A DNA stretch of 17,934 nucleotides, taken from assembly GCA_035542775.1 (NCBI GenBank), contig DATKKX010000260.1, positions 1-17,934 on the forward strand, written 5' to 3'. Source of the DNA: DATKKX01 sp035542775. GTDB taxonomy: Bacteria; Planctomycetota; Phycisphaerae; UBA1845; UTPLA1. Shown one piece after another: positions 1-8,435 of this stretch. The translations under genes were made by a program, and so were the position numbers. The notes below the pieces were generated by a model. It was not told the origin of the DNA. It saw nothing but the letters and a program-made list of their open reading frames with translations, and ran no database searches. Positions within the stretch are counted from its first letter, which is position 1. Every line of letters begins with the position of its first letter.

Positions 1-82
1 CATCCTGCTGGACATCGACGGTGGAGCGAGCGGCGACACTGCAGACGCGTACGTGACGCGGATCGTATTCAATATCCGGTAA
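1..82 (+). CDS. C-terminal end of an unidentified protein (partial)
   Basis: The reading frame starting at base 2 is open from the window edge to a TAA at 80-82 and encodes 26 residues ending TRIVFNIR. Most third codon positions are G or C, as in the genes of this window, which supports coding in this frame. A strong intrinsic terminator follows about 80 bases downstream, consistent with the end of a transcription unit. The fragment is rich in Asp, Gly and Ala and ends in a short beta-like stretch, but it is too short to assign a family. A second frame is open to base 120, but its Arg/His-rich product looks non-coding. Confidence 0.45.
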   Translation, partial: ILLDIDGGASGDTADAYVTRIVFNIR

Positions 83-164
83 TGCAGGGCCTGCCGATCA
101 CGGCATGGCGCGACGCATGACGGCGAACGCATCGCCGAAGAGAACATCTCGGATCGATTTCATC

Positions 165-195
165 AGCCCCCGACCCGGATCGGGGGCTCTTTATT
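165..195 (+). terminator. Intrinsic terminator after the upstream partial gene
   Basis: Bases 165-173 (AGCCCCCGA) and 180-188 (TCGGGGGCT) form a perfect 9-bp GC-rich stem with a 6-base loop (CCCGGA), followed by the T-rich tail CTTTATT. It separates the partial gene ending at 82 from the DUF255 gene. It also argues against starting the DUF255 protein at the in-frame TTG at 194, which lies in the terminator tail. Confidence 0.85.
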
Positions 196-244
196 GGCAA
201 AGGCGCTATACTTCCTCCATCGACCGCGGGCCGGGAGACTCCGC

Positions 245-2554
245 GTGAAACCCAGCCGAGTTCGACTTTGCGTCGAGCCGCGCCTGCGGCGGTCGTCCCG
301 CGGGGTCGGGACATGGACGACCCTGGCCACGACGCTCGCAATCGGCTGCGTCGCGGCGGCGGCGTGGGCGGAGGAACCCGGTGATGGAAGCGAAGCGAAA
401 GGCGGATCGGCTATGACTACGATGCCGGCGGATGAGCAGGCGGACGCCTCGGCTGGACATGAACACACCAATCGGCTGATTCACGCGACCAGCCCATATC
501 TGCTCCAGCACGCCCACAATCCCGTGGATTGGTACGAATGGGGACCGGAGGCCCTTGCGCGGGCGCGGCGCGAGGACAAGCCGATATTCGTGTCCATCGG
601 CTATTCAGCGTGTCACTGGTGCCACGTCATGGAGCGCGAGAGCTTCGAGAACGAGGACATCGCCAGGGTGATGAACGAGCACTATGTGTGCATCAAGGTC
701 GATCGCGAGGAACGTCCGGATCTCGACGACATCTACATGACGGCGACGCAGGCGATGACCGGCTCCGGCGGCTGGCCGATGTCGGTGTGGCTGACGCCGG
801 ACCTGCGGCCGTTCTATGCGGGGACCTATTTCCCGCCGGAGGGCCGGTACGGCCGGCCGGGTTTCAAGGAAGTGCTCTTGTTCCTGGCCCAGGTATGGAA
901 GGATGAGCGTGAGAAGGCCACGCGCCAGGCCGATGCGCTGACCGATGCGGTCCGGCAGTACACGACGGTCGAGCCCGGCTCGCGGATCCTGCCTTATGAA
1001 GTCGTGACCCGGACGGCGAACGAGCTCGCTCGGGCGTTCGATCCGCTCAAGGGCGGGATCTCCGGCGGGGGGACCAACAAGTTTCCGCCGTCGATGGCGA
1101 TGGATCTGATGCTGCGGGCTTATCACCAGTCGTTGGCGGCAGGCGGCGACGGCGGCAAAGGGAACGCGCGGCTGCTGGAACTGGTCGAGTTGACCCTGGA
1201 CAAGATGGCACATGGCGGGATCTACGATCAACTGGGCGGGGGCATGGCGCGGTATTCCACGGATGCTGATTGGCTGGTGCCGCACTTCGAGAAGATGCTG
1301 TATGACCAGGCGCTGGTCTCGGATATTTACCTGAAGGCGTACCAGTTGACCGCCAAGCCACTGTACGCGCGGGTGGCGGGAGAGATCCTCGACTATGTCA
1401 TCAACGATCTGCAAAGCCCCGAGGGCGGGTTCTATTCTTCTCGCGACGCGGACAGCGAAGGCGTCGAGGGCAAGTTCTACGTCTGGACCAGGGCGGAGGT
1501 GTTCAAGATTCTGGAAGGGCAGGATGCGGAGCTGTTCTGCGATTACTACGACGTGAGCGACGCAGGGAACTGGGAAGGACGCAACATCCTGAATGTCCCG
1601 CGGCCGGCGGAGATGGTGGCCAAGCTGCACCGCATGACAACGGAGGAGCTTGAGCGGCGCGTGCAGGCCGCGCGGAAGCGGATGCTGGAGGAGCGTGAGA
1701 AGCGAGTCAAGCCGCACCTGGACGACAAGATTCTGGCGTCATGGAACGGACTGATGATCGCCAGCATGGCGCGGGGCTATCGGATCCTGGGGGAGGCACG
1801 TTACCGCGATTCGGCGGCGACAGCGGCGCGGTTTGTTCTTGGCAAGATGATGAGGGACGGGCGCCTCATGCGGAGCTACCGCGGCGGCCGAGCGGATACG
1901 CCGGGATACCTGGACGATTATGCGTTCACGATCGACGCTCTGCTTGTGCTGTATGAAACGACGTTTGACGTACAGTGGCTGGATCATGCCGTCGCGATGA
2001 ATGAAAAGGTGTTGAAGTACTTTCGCGATCAGCAGGACGGTGGGTTTTTCTTTACCGCCGGGGATGCCGAGAAGCTGCTGGTCCGGGCCAAGGACGGGAC
2101 CGACAGCGCGATCCCATCCGGCAATTCCGCGGAATTGATGAATCTGCTGGGACTGTCGGTGCTGCTGGATCGGCGTGACCTGGCGGAGGAGGCGGAAAGG
2201 CTGCTTCGCGTTTTTGGAAAACAGTTGGCGGAGGCGCCGTTACGCTGCGAGCGGATGCTGGCGGGGCTGGATTTCTACTATCGCCGACCTCGGGAAGTGG
2301 CCTTCGTCGGCACTCCGACAGCCCCGGCAGAGCTCGATGTCCTGGTCAACACGGCATGGCGGACTTACGTGCCGAACGGCGTGTTCGCCGGATTGATGTA
2401 CGGCGCTTCGGCGGCGGAGTTGGAGAGGAGGATCCCACTCTTGAGAGGAAAGACCCCCTTGGGCGGCAGGCCTGCGGCCTATGTGTGCACGAACTTCGCG
2501 TGCCAGGCCCCGACCGCTGATCCAGAGGAATTGCGGCGACAAATCCGCCGTTAG
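245..2554 (+). CDS. Exported DUF255 / thioredoxin-domain protein (YyaL / SPATA20 family)
   Basis: This 769-residue protein belongs to the YyaL/SPATA20 family: an N-terminal thioredoxin-like domain (DUF255, about residues 70-230) followed by an alpha/alpha-barrel resembling N-acylglucosamine epimerases. The family hallmark is clear: SPYLLQHAHNPVDWY, then a CHWC redox motif at residues 123-126 and the stretch FENEDIARVMNEHYVCIKVD. The C-terminus carries the usual two-cysteine ending (CTNFACQAP). Family members are usually near 680-700 residues; the extra length is an N-terminal export signal with basic residues, a hydrophobic run and a likely cleavage site AWA|EE near residue 42. An AIGC lipobox-like motif (Cys35) is a weaker alternative. 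GTG 245 is chosen because GGGAGA lies just upstream and it gives a complete signal peptide. ATG 413, preceded by a purine-rich GGCGGA, would give a cytosolic form. The biochemical role of the family is unsettled; a redox or sugar-related role is only inferred. Confidence 0.9.
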   Translation: MKPSRVRLCVEPRLRRSSRGVGTWTTLATTLAIGCVAAAAWAEEPGDGSEAKGGSAMTTMPADEQADASAGHEHTNRLIHATSPYLLQHAHNPVDWYEWGPEALARARREDKPIFVSIGYSACHWCHVMERESFENEDIARVMNEHYVCIKVDREERPDLDDIYMTATQAMTGSGGWPMSVWLTPDLRPFYAGTYFPPEGRYGRPGFKEVLLFLAQVWKDEREKATRQADALTDAVRQYTTVEPGSRILPYEVVTRTANELARAFDPLKGGISGGGTNKFPPSMAMDLMLRAYHQSLAAGGDGGKGNARLLELVELTLDKMAHGGIYDQLGGGMARYSTDADWLVPHFEKMLYDQALVSDIYLKAYQLTAKPLYARVAGEILDYVINDLQSPEGGFYSSRDADSEGVEGKFYVWTRAEVFKILEGQDAELFCDYYDVSDAGNWEGRNILNVPRPAEMVAKLHRMTTEELERRVQAARKRMLEEREKRVKPHLDDKILASWNGLMIASMARGYRILGEARYRDSAATAARFVLGKMMRDGRLMRSYRGGRADTPGYLDDYAFTIDALLVLYETTFDVQWLDHAVAMNEKVLKYFRDQQDGGFFFTAGDAEKLLVRAKDGTDSAIPSGNSAELMNLLGLSVLLDRRDLAEEAERLLRVFGKQLAEAPLRCERMLAGLDFYYRRPREVAFVGTPTAPAELDVLVNTAWRTYVPNGVFAGLMYGASAAELERRIPLLRGKTPLGGRPAAYVCTNFACQAPTADPEELRRQIRR

Positions 2555-2730
2555 GCTGAGGCGTGCTTTCCCCCGCTCTTGGTTGTAGGATTACCGTCCA
2601 TGGCGCCGGGGAGCGCGTTTCCGCGCCGCCATGTGGCGATCGCGGCAGATGTTTCGAACGCCGAGGAGCCGGCTATCGGCAGATAATGTTGAGGCGAAAA
2701 GTCGTCGGTAAATCGGAGGTTCCTGCGAAG

Positions 2731-3390
2731 ATGGGAAGATGTAATCGAACAAGACGATTTCTCCGGTGGGTGGTGCCCTGCACGGCCGTTGTGGTCGGCC
2801 TCACGGCTTTGCTGAGAGGCCAGCCACGAACCGAACAAGCCGCCGCGCAGCCCAAGCCCGCGACCACGACGCAGCCTGCTGCATCACAGCCCGCCCCTAC
2901 CACCAGGCCGGCGCAGGCGCGAGCGACAACCAGGGCCGCCGATCCCGAGCCGAGGCGCGAGCCAACGCCGGCTGAGATTCTGAAGCAACTCACCCGGCCG
3001 GGGAACGCCGCCCCGAAGCCTATCGTGCGGCCGGTGCAACCCGGCCAGGAGCGAGTCACGGTCGAGCCGTCAGCGATGCCTGCCAACGCGGTCGGACCTG
3101 TAAACCCGAAGTTGATGCCCGACGGCTACCGGATCGTGGATCGTCCAGGGCGTCTGACTCGTGAGGGCGACTATTGGATCTTCTCGTTTGAGAGCCGCGG
3201 ACGGGGCGAGACGGAATTGCCGATCCGGCTGCTGCCCAACCGGCTGTTGGAGGACATGGAGATGGCCTCCTCAGCGGGGAGTAAGGAAGTCGTATTCGTG
3301 GTCAGCGGGGAGGTGACAGAATACCACGGCGTGAATTACCTGCTGATTCAGAAGCTTCTGACACGGCCTGACTTGGGCAACCTGAAATAG
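2731..3390 (+). CDS. Membrane-anchored protein of unknown function with Ala/Pro/Thr linker
   Basis: A 219-residue protein that I cannot name. Residues 1-12 are basic, and residues 12-28 form one hydrophobic segment (signal anchor or uncleaved signal). About 60 residues of Ala/Pro/Thr/Gln-rich linker follow, with repeated TTQPA and TTRPA blocks. The C-terminal 100 residues form a compact domain containing LPIRLLPNRLLEDME, VVFVVSGEVTEYHG and VNYLLIQKLL; this beta-rich pattern could be an OB-like or other small beta barrel. It probably sits outside the membrane on a flexible tether. ATG 2731 is preferred because GGAGG lies at 2715-2719 and the anchor follows directly. The in-frame ATG at 2686 is possible, and the frame is open back to 2563. 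It lies 176 bases after the DUF255 gene on the same strand and could share its transcript. Confidence 0.7.
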   Translation: MGRCNRTRRFLRWVVPCTAVVVGLTALLRGQPRTEQAAAQPKPATTTQPAASQPAPTTRPAQARATTRAADPEPRREPTPAEILKQLTRPGNAAPKPIVRPVQPGQERVTVEPSAMPANAVGPVNPKLMPDGYRIVDRPGRLTREGDYWIFSFESRGRGETELPIRLLPNRLLEDMEMASSAGSKEVVFVVSGEVTEYHGVNYLLIQKLLTRPDLGNLK

Positions 3391-3799
3391 GGTAGCGACG
3401 CGGGGGGAGCCCAACATGGGGCGGGGGCATTTGAGATTGCGCAGATCTCATGTGGATGGCACGGCGCTTGCCATTTGGACCAATACGGTTAGACTTGCGG
3501 ATTCCCGATGAAGGGGGTCATAGCCAAGCCCGATTACTGAGTGCGGATTAAAGCCCGCTGGTTCAGGAAAGCGGCTGGCAGGAGTCATTGGGGCATCCCG
3601 GTTTGGCCGGAAGAAACCGCGAAAAAACTCGCGACGCTGGCGGATGGAGACCCATGTCGACAACGGCAATGTCAGGCATTCCACCAAGGCAGGGCATCTG
3701 AGGCGCGGGCGACGTTAGGCCGTTTGGTATCAGAGGATCACACCTGCAGACCGCTCCAACGTGTCGGGTGTGTGGAATAAAGAGAACAAGGAGAAATAC
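3391..3799 (+). other. 409-base intergenic region upstream of gdhA
   Basis: No convincing gene is seen. A 79-codon open frame (3541-3780) has no good start signal and no recognisable product. The region holds a small inverted repeat (TGAGAT 3432-3437 / ATCTCA 3445-3450), a weak promoter-like pair near 3468-3495, two small adjacent hairpins (CGGTTT 3599-3604 / AAACCG 3614-3619; CGCGA 3618-3622 / TCGCG 3629-3633) and the gdhA ribosome-binding site. I could not match it to a known riboswitch class. Its length suggests a long regulated leader for gdhA. Confidence 0.4.
3468..3495 (+). promoter_or_regulatory. Candidate sigma70-type promoter for gdhA
   Basis: TTGCCA (3468-3473) and TAGACT (3490-3495) are separated by 16 bases. 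Each box matches the consensus only partly. If used, it would give a leader of about 300 bases before gdhA. This is weak evidence from sequence alone. Confidence 0.25.
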
Positions 3800-5161
3800 A
3801 TGACCAGAGCAGTTGAAGATTTCATGGCGGGTGTGATCGCCAAGAATCCGGAGCAAAAGGAGTTCCATCAGGCCGTCCGAGAGGTGGTCGAGTCCCTGAT
3901 GCCGGTTCTCGACAAGCACCCGGAGTATCGCAAGGCCAAGATCCTCGAGCGCGTCGTGGAGCCGGAGCGGGTCGTTCTGTTCCGCGTTCCCTGGGTGGAT
4001 GACGCCGGCGAAGTGCAGGTCAACCGCGGCATGCGCGTCGAGTTCAGCAGCGCGATTGGCCCGTACAAGGGCGGTCTGCGGTTCCATCCGTCGGTCAACC
4101 TGGGCATCATCAAGTTCCTCGGTTTCGAGCAGATCTTCAAGAACGCCCTGACCACGTTGCCGATGGGCGGCGGTAAGGGCGGCTCCGACTTCGACCCCAA
4201 GGGCAAGAGCGACAACGAAGTCATGCGGTTCTGCCAGAGCTTCATGAGCGAGCTGTTCCGCCACATCGGCGCGGACACCGACGTGCCCGCCGGTGACATC
4301 GGCGTGGGCGGCCGGGAGATCGGCTTCCTGTTCGGCCAGTTCAAGAGGCTCGTCAACCGGTTCGAAGGCGTTCTGACCGGCAAGGGCCTGACCTGGGGCG
4401 GCAGCTTGATTCGACCGGAGGCGACCGGCTACGGCCAGGTCTACTTTGCCGAGGAAATGCTGAAGACCCGCGGCAAGAGCATCAAGGGGCTCAGGGCGTT
4501 GGTGTCCGGCTCGGGCAACGTGGCCCAGTACGCCACCGAGAAGTGGACCCAGCTCGGCGGCAAGGTCGTGACCTTGTCGGATTCGGCCGGCTACATCTAT
4601 GACGAAGAAGGCATCGACGCCAAGAAGCTGGCTTTCGTCATGGATCTCAAGAATAACAAGCGCGGCCGCATCAAGGAGTATGTGAACAAGTATCCGAAGG
4701 CGACCTACAAGGCGGTTGAGCCGAACATGAAGAACAACCCGCTGTGGGAGATCAAGTGCGACGTCGCGCTGCCTTCGGCGACCCAGAACGAGATCAACGA
4801 GATCGACGCCAACCACCTGGTGAAGAACGGCTGCTTCTGCGTCTCCGAAGGCGCGAACATGCCGACCACGCCGGAAGGCGTGAACGTGTTCCTCGAGGGC
4901 AAGATCCTGTACGGGCCGGCCAAGGCCGCCAACGCCGGCGGCGTGGCTACCAGCGGTCTGGAGATGAGCCAGAACTCGATCCGGTTGAGCTGGTCCCGCG
5001 AGGAAGTGGACCAGAAGCTCCATCAGATCATGATCAACATTCATGAGAACGTCCGGGCCACGGCCGAGAAGTACGGCACCCCCGGCAATTACGTGAACGG
5101 CGCCAACATCGCCGGCTTCCTGAAGGTGGCCGACGCCATGATGGCTCACGGCATCGTTTGA
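3800..5161 (+). CDS. gdhA: NADP-specific glutamate dehydrogenase
   Basis: Catalyses reductive amination of 2-oxoglutarate with ammonium to glutamate (and the reverse) in the cytoplasm; it is one entry point for nitrogen assimilation. The 453-residue length matches the hexameric GDH family (E. coli GdhA is 447). Near-identical blocks run through the protein: SSAIGPYKGGLRFHPS, the glutamate-binding and catalytic stretch PMGGGKGGSDFDPKG (K126 in the GGGKGG signature), ADTDVPAGDIGVGGRE, the nucleotide-binding turn SGSGNVAQYA, the SEGANMPTT block and GKAANAGGVATSGLEM. These resemble the E. coli NADP enzyme rather than NAD-dependent clades, so NADP use is inferred. ATG 3800 has an AAGGAG site at 3788-3793 with 6-base spacing; the in-frame GTG at 3761 is an upstream extension. 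The gene stands alone, closed by a strong terminator. Confidence 0.97.
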   Translation: MTRAVEDFMAGVIAKNPEQKEFHQAVREVVESLMPVLDKHPEYRKAKILERVVEPERVVLFRVPWVDDAGEVQVNRGMRVEFSSAIGPYKGGLRFHPSVNLGIIKFLGFEQIFKNALTTLPMGGGKGGSDFDPKGKSDNEVMRFCQSFMSELFRHIGADTDVPAGDIGVGGREIGFLFGQFKRLVNRFEGVLTGKGLTWGGSLIRPEATGYGQVYFAEEMLKTRGKSIKGLRALVSGSGNVAQYATEKWTQLGGKVVTLSDSAGYIYDEEGIDAKKLAFVMDLKNNKRGRIKEYVNKYPKATYKAVEPNMKNNPLWEIKCDVALPSATQNEINEIDANHLVKNGCFCVSEGANMPTTPEGVNVFLEGKILYGPAKAANAGGVATSGLEMSQNSIRLSWSREEVDQKLHQIMINIHENVRATAEKYGTPGNYVNGANIAGFLKVADAMMAHGIV

Positions 5162-5191
5162 TTGGTCCGGACGCCATTCGAAAGTGATCCC

Positions 5192-5228
5192 AGGGGCGAA
5201 ACCGCTCGTCGGTTTCGCCCCTCTTCGT
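5192..5228 (+). terminator. Intrinsic terminator of gdhA
   Basis: AGGGGCGAAACCG (5192-5204) pairs perfectly over 13 bp with CGGTTTCGCCCCT (5210-5222) around a 5-base CTCGT loop and is followed by a T-rich tail (CTTCGTT). It starts 30 bases after the gdhA stop, making gdhA a monocistronic or last gene. Confidence 0.9.
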
Positions 5229-5448
5229 TATGAAAAACGAGGGACTATGCTTCCATGAAGGCCGTGGTCGGGCAGGCCGGCGCGGACGGGCCCGAGAGAT
5301 GGCCGATAGAGGGGGAGAGTCGCTCACGGCGGCCGGCGTGGTCCTGACCGCGTCCAGGTCGGCGGCGTTATGGCTGGCGGATGTCGGGTATGGACGGCCG
5401 ATGAGAGTTGGTTTATGAGGATGCAACTTCCGCGGCCGAGGCTTGAGC

Positions 5449-8415
5449 ATGAATGAAGTGACAAACGATCTGCCGTTCGAGGAATTCGCCACGGGTTTGC
5501 TTGCGTTCCACCGGCTTTTCGCCAGTCGCGTGCAGGACGTGCTGCTGGTGTGCAGCCTGTACGAGTCCTTCATCCTGGAAGAGGACGGGCTGGTGGCGGA
5601 CCTCATCTTGAGCAAGTACCAGGAGCTTAACCTGAGTCACGCGCCCCAGGTGTCGCACGTCTCGACCGGCGAACAGGCCCTTCGACTCATCAAGGATCGC
5701 CATTTCGATCTGGTCATCACCATGACACGGCTGGGAGATATGGAGGTGCCGGTATTCGCCGCGGCGGTGAAGTGCATCAAGCCTGAGCTGACCGTCATCG
5801 TGCTGACCGACGATCCGCGCGAAGTGGCGCCTTATTCCAGCATTGAGAAGCGCGGGGCCATCGACCGCTTCTTCATGTGGTACGGCGATGCCAAGATCCT
5901 CCTGGCCATCATCAAACACGTCGAGGATCGATTGAATGTCGAGCATGACACGCGGGTGGGCGACGTCCGCGTGATCATCCTGATCGAGAACTCGATGAGG
6001 TTCTATTCGTCGTACCTGCCGCTGATCTATACGGAGCTGATGAAACAGACGCAGGCCCTGATGGCCGAGGGCATCAATCCGGTGCACAAGCTTCTGCGGA
6101 TGCGGGCCCGGCCCAAGATTCTGCTGGCCGAAACATTCGAACAAGCCTGGGGTTTCTACACCAAGTTCCGGTCGAATCTGCTGGGCGTGATTTCCGACGT
6201 CAGATTCTCGCGGGACGGGGTACTGGACTCCGAGGCCGGACTGGAATTCGTCCGCCGCGTGAAGAAAGAATCGCCCCAGATGCCCGTCCTGCTCCAGTCC
6301 TCCGATGCCTCGCACGAGCGTGCCGCCGCTGAGCTGGGGGCCTGTTTCCTGCACAAGAAGTCGATGCGGTTGCTGCAGGAGCTGCGCGGCTTCATCCTCA
6401 ACAACTTCGGCTTCGGCGATTTCGTCTTCAGAATGCCGGATGGCCGCGAGGTGGCCCGGGCGACAGATCTGCGCGACATGGTGGAAAAGCTGCGTCAGGT
6501 GCCGGATGAGTCGCTGCTCTACCACGGCGGTTCCGACCACTTCAGCAACTGGCTCATGGCCCGGACGGAATTCGAGCTGGCGGCCAGAATCCGCCCGCGC
6601 AAGGTGTCGGAGTTTGCGGACGCCGCCGGCCTGCGCAAGTATCTCATTGATACGCTCTCGGAGTTTTACGAACGGAGCCAGGCCGGCGTGATCGCGGACT
6701 TTTCGCGGCGTCAGTTCTCGCGGGCCGTGCCGTTCGCACGAATCGGAGGCGGCTCGATCGGCGGCAAGGCCCGCGGGCTGGCGTTCATCAATGCCCTGCT
6801 CAAACGCTACGACGTTCGTCATCGCTGGCCCGGCGTGCGTGTCGCCGTGCCCAACTCGGCGGCCCTGGGCACGGAGATATTCGATTCGTTCCTGGAGGAG
6901 AATCGGCTGGGCGAGGTGCTCGTGCAGGACAGGGACGACGAGGAACTGGCCCGCGTCTTTCTGGCGTGTGAGCTGCCGCAAGCGGTCCGCAACGATCTGG
7001 CCGCTTTTGTGCAGTCCGTGCATTGTCCCCTGGCAGTGCGATCCAGCAGCCTGCTGGAGGACTCACACGGGCAACCTTTCGCGGGGATCTACCGAACATA
7101 CATGATTCCCAACAACCATCCTGATGAGGTCGTGCGACTGGAGCAGCTCTGCAACGCCGTCAAGCTGGTCTATGCCTCCACCTTCTTCCGAGCCGCCAGG
7201 CACTATCAGGAAGCGACCGGGCACCACGGCGAGGAGGAGAAGATGGGCGTTATCCTCCAGGAGCTCGTGGGCGCTCAGTATGAGGACCGCTATTACCCGA
7301 CGTTCTCCGGCGTGGCGCGATCGTACAACTTCTACCCGCTGGGCAGACTCAAGCCCGAGGACGGCATCGCATGCGTGGCCCTGGGCCTGGGGAAGATGGT
7401 GGTCGAAGGCGGCGAAATGCTGATGTTCTCGCCGAAGTACCCGCAGGTGCTGCCCCAGTTCAGCACGGCGGAAGACATGCTGGCCAATGCCCAGCGGACG
7501 TTTTTCGCGCTGGACATGCGGCACCCGGGACCGTACCGCTCCGCCGATGCCGACCAGAACCTGATCAGAAGCGATCTTGACGTTGCCGAGCGGGATGGCA
7601 CGCTTGCCGCAATCGGCTCGGTCTACTGCCCGGAAGACGACGCCGTGTATGACGGCATTGTCAGAGCCGGGTCGCGTCTGGTCACCTTCGCCCACGTCTT
7701 GAAGGCCGGCGTCTTCCCCCTGGCCGAGATACTGACCTTTCTGGTGGAGATCGGCCAGCAGGCCATGGCCTGTCCGATCGAGATCGAGTTCGCGGTGAAC
7801 ATGAAGGCCGAACCGATGCAGTTCAGTCTCCTGCAGATGCGGCCGACAGTGTCGGATGAGGCCTTTGAGCAGGTCTCGTTGGAAAACGTGGATCAGGACA
7901 AGCTGGTCTGCTACAGCCCGCAGACCATGGGCAACGGCTACATCCGCAACGTGCGGGACATCGTCTTCGTGAAACCGGAGGCGTTCGATTCCGCCCACAC
8001 GCGCTCGATCGTCGGCGAATTGAGCCAGGTCAACGAGAATCTCCGGAAGGCGGGGCGACCGTGTCTGCTCATCGGGCCGGGCCGGTGGGGCTCGGCCGAT
8101 CCGTGGTTGGGCATCCCGGTCATGTGGGAGCACATTTCCGCAGCGCAGGTCGTTGTGGAGTCAAGCCTCGAGAACTTCGTGGTGGCCCCGTCGCAAGGTT
8201 CACATTTCTTCCAGAATCTGACCTGCCTTCGAGTGGGCTACCTCACTGTGAATCCGACCGCGGGCGGCGGTTTCGTGGACTGGGATTGGCTGGAACGGCA
8301 GCCGGCCGTCACCGAGACGAAGTTTCTCCGCCACGTCCGCTTCGATGAACCGCTGGAGGTCCGCCTCGACGGTCGCACCCGCCGAGGGATGATCTTCAAA
8401 CCGCGGCCGGCATAG
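5449..8415 (+). CDS. Double receiver-like protein fused to a PEP/pyruvate-dikinase ATP-binding domain
   Basis: A 988-residue, probably cytoplasmic protein. Residues about 28-150 and 172-310 each look like a CheY-type receiver fold. The first is degenerate (VLLVCSLYES, then D88, with Trp where Lys is usual). The second keeps E180-N181, D250, S284 or S285 and K303-K304, so it could accept phosphate. After a spacer, residues about 430-800 match the ATP-binding N-terminal domain of pyruvate phosphate dikinase and PEP synthase (PPDK_N), with GSIGGKARG (K440) and LAVRSSSLLED (R531). A conserved-looking tail follows (GPGRWGSADPWLG; APSQGSHFFQN). The mobile phosphohistidine domain and PEP-binding TIM barrel of true PEP synthases are not visible, so calling it PEP synthase would be misleading; a phosphotransfer or regulatory role is inferred. 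ATG 5449 has GAGG at 5438-5441; a TTG two codons upstream is less likely. Confidence 0.85.
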   Translation: MNEVTNDLPFEEFATGLLAFHRLFASRVQDVLLVCSLYESFILEEDGLVADLILSKYQELNLSHAPQVSHVSTGEQALRLIKDRHFDLVITMTRLGDMEVPVFAAAVKCIKPELTVIVLTDDPREVAPYSSIEKRGAIDRFFMWYGDAKILLAIIKHVEDRLNVEHDTRVGDVRVIILIENSMRFYSSYLPLIYTELMKQTQALMAEGINPVHKLLRMRARPKILLAETFEQAWGFYTKFRSNLLGVISDVRFSRDGVLDSEAGLEFVRRVKKESPQMPVLLQSSDASHERAAAELGACFLHKKSMRLLQELRGFILNNFGFGDFVFRMPDGREVARATDLRDMVEKLRQVPDESLLYHGGSDHFSNWLMARTEFELAARIRPRKVSEFADAAGLRKYLIDTLSEFYERSQAGVIADFSRRQFSRAVPFARIGGGSIGGKARGLAFINALLKRYDVRHRWPGVRVAVPNSAALGTEIFDSFLEENRLGEVLVQDRDDEELARVFLACELPQAVRNDLAAFVQSVHCPLAVRSSSLLEDSHGQPFAGIYRTYMIPNNHPDEVVRLEQLCNAVKLVYASTFFRAARHYQEATGHHGEEEKMGVILQELVGAQYEDRYYPTFSGVARSYNFYPLGRLKPEDGIACVALGLGKMVVEGGEMLMFSPKYPQVLPQFSTAEDMLANAQRTFFALDMRHPGPYRSADADQNLIRSDLDVAERDGTLAAIGSVYCPEDDAVYDGIVRAGSRLVTFAHVLKAGVFPLAEILTFLVEIGQQAMACPIEIEFAVNMKAEPMQFSLLQMRPTVSDEAFEQVSLENVDQDKLVCYSPQTMGNGYIRNVRDIVFVKPEAFDSAHTRSIVGELSQVNENLRKAGRPCLLIGPGRWGSADPWLGIPVMWEHISAAQVVVESSLENFVVAPSQGSHFFQNLTCLRVGYLTVNPTAGGGFVDWDWLERQPAVTETKFLRHVRFDEPLEVRLDGRTRRGMIFKPRPA

Positions 8416-8435
8416 CAGCTCGGCCCGTCCGCCGG

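Noticed and set aside
605..1717. Antisense open frame in the DUF255 gene (370 codons)
   Set aside because: No domain and an Arg/Leu/His-rich composition typical of antisense frames in GC-rich genes.
3541..3780. Possible 79-codon gene before gdhA
   Set aside because: No convincing start or ribosome site, no recognisable product, and codon use is not convincingly that of the neighbours.
3563..5149. Long open frame antisense to gdhA (528 codons)
   Set aside because: It is the shadow of a high-GC gene with strongly biased codons. The product is a His/Ala/Leu-rich sequence with no recognisable domain, while gdhA on the other strand is unmistakable.
5413..7023. Long open frame antisense to the REC-PPDK_N gene (536 codons)
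   Set aside because: Composition-driven antisense frame without domains or a start signal. The plus-strand protein has clear motifs over the same bases.
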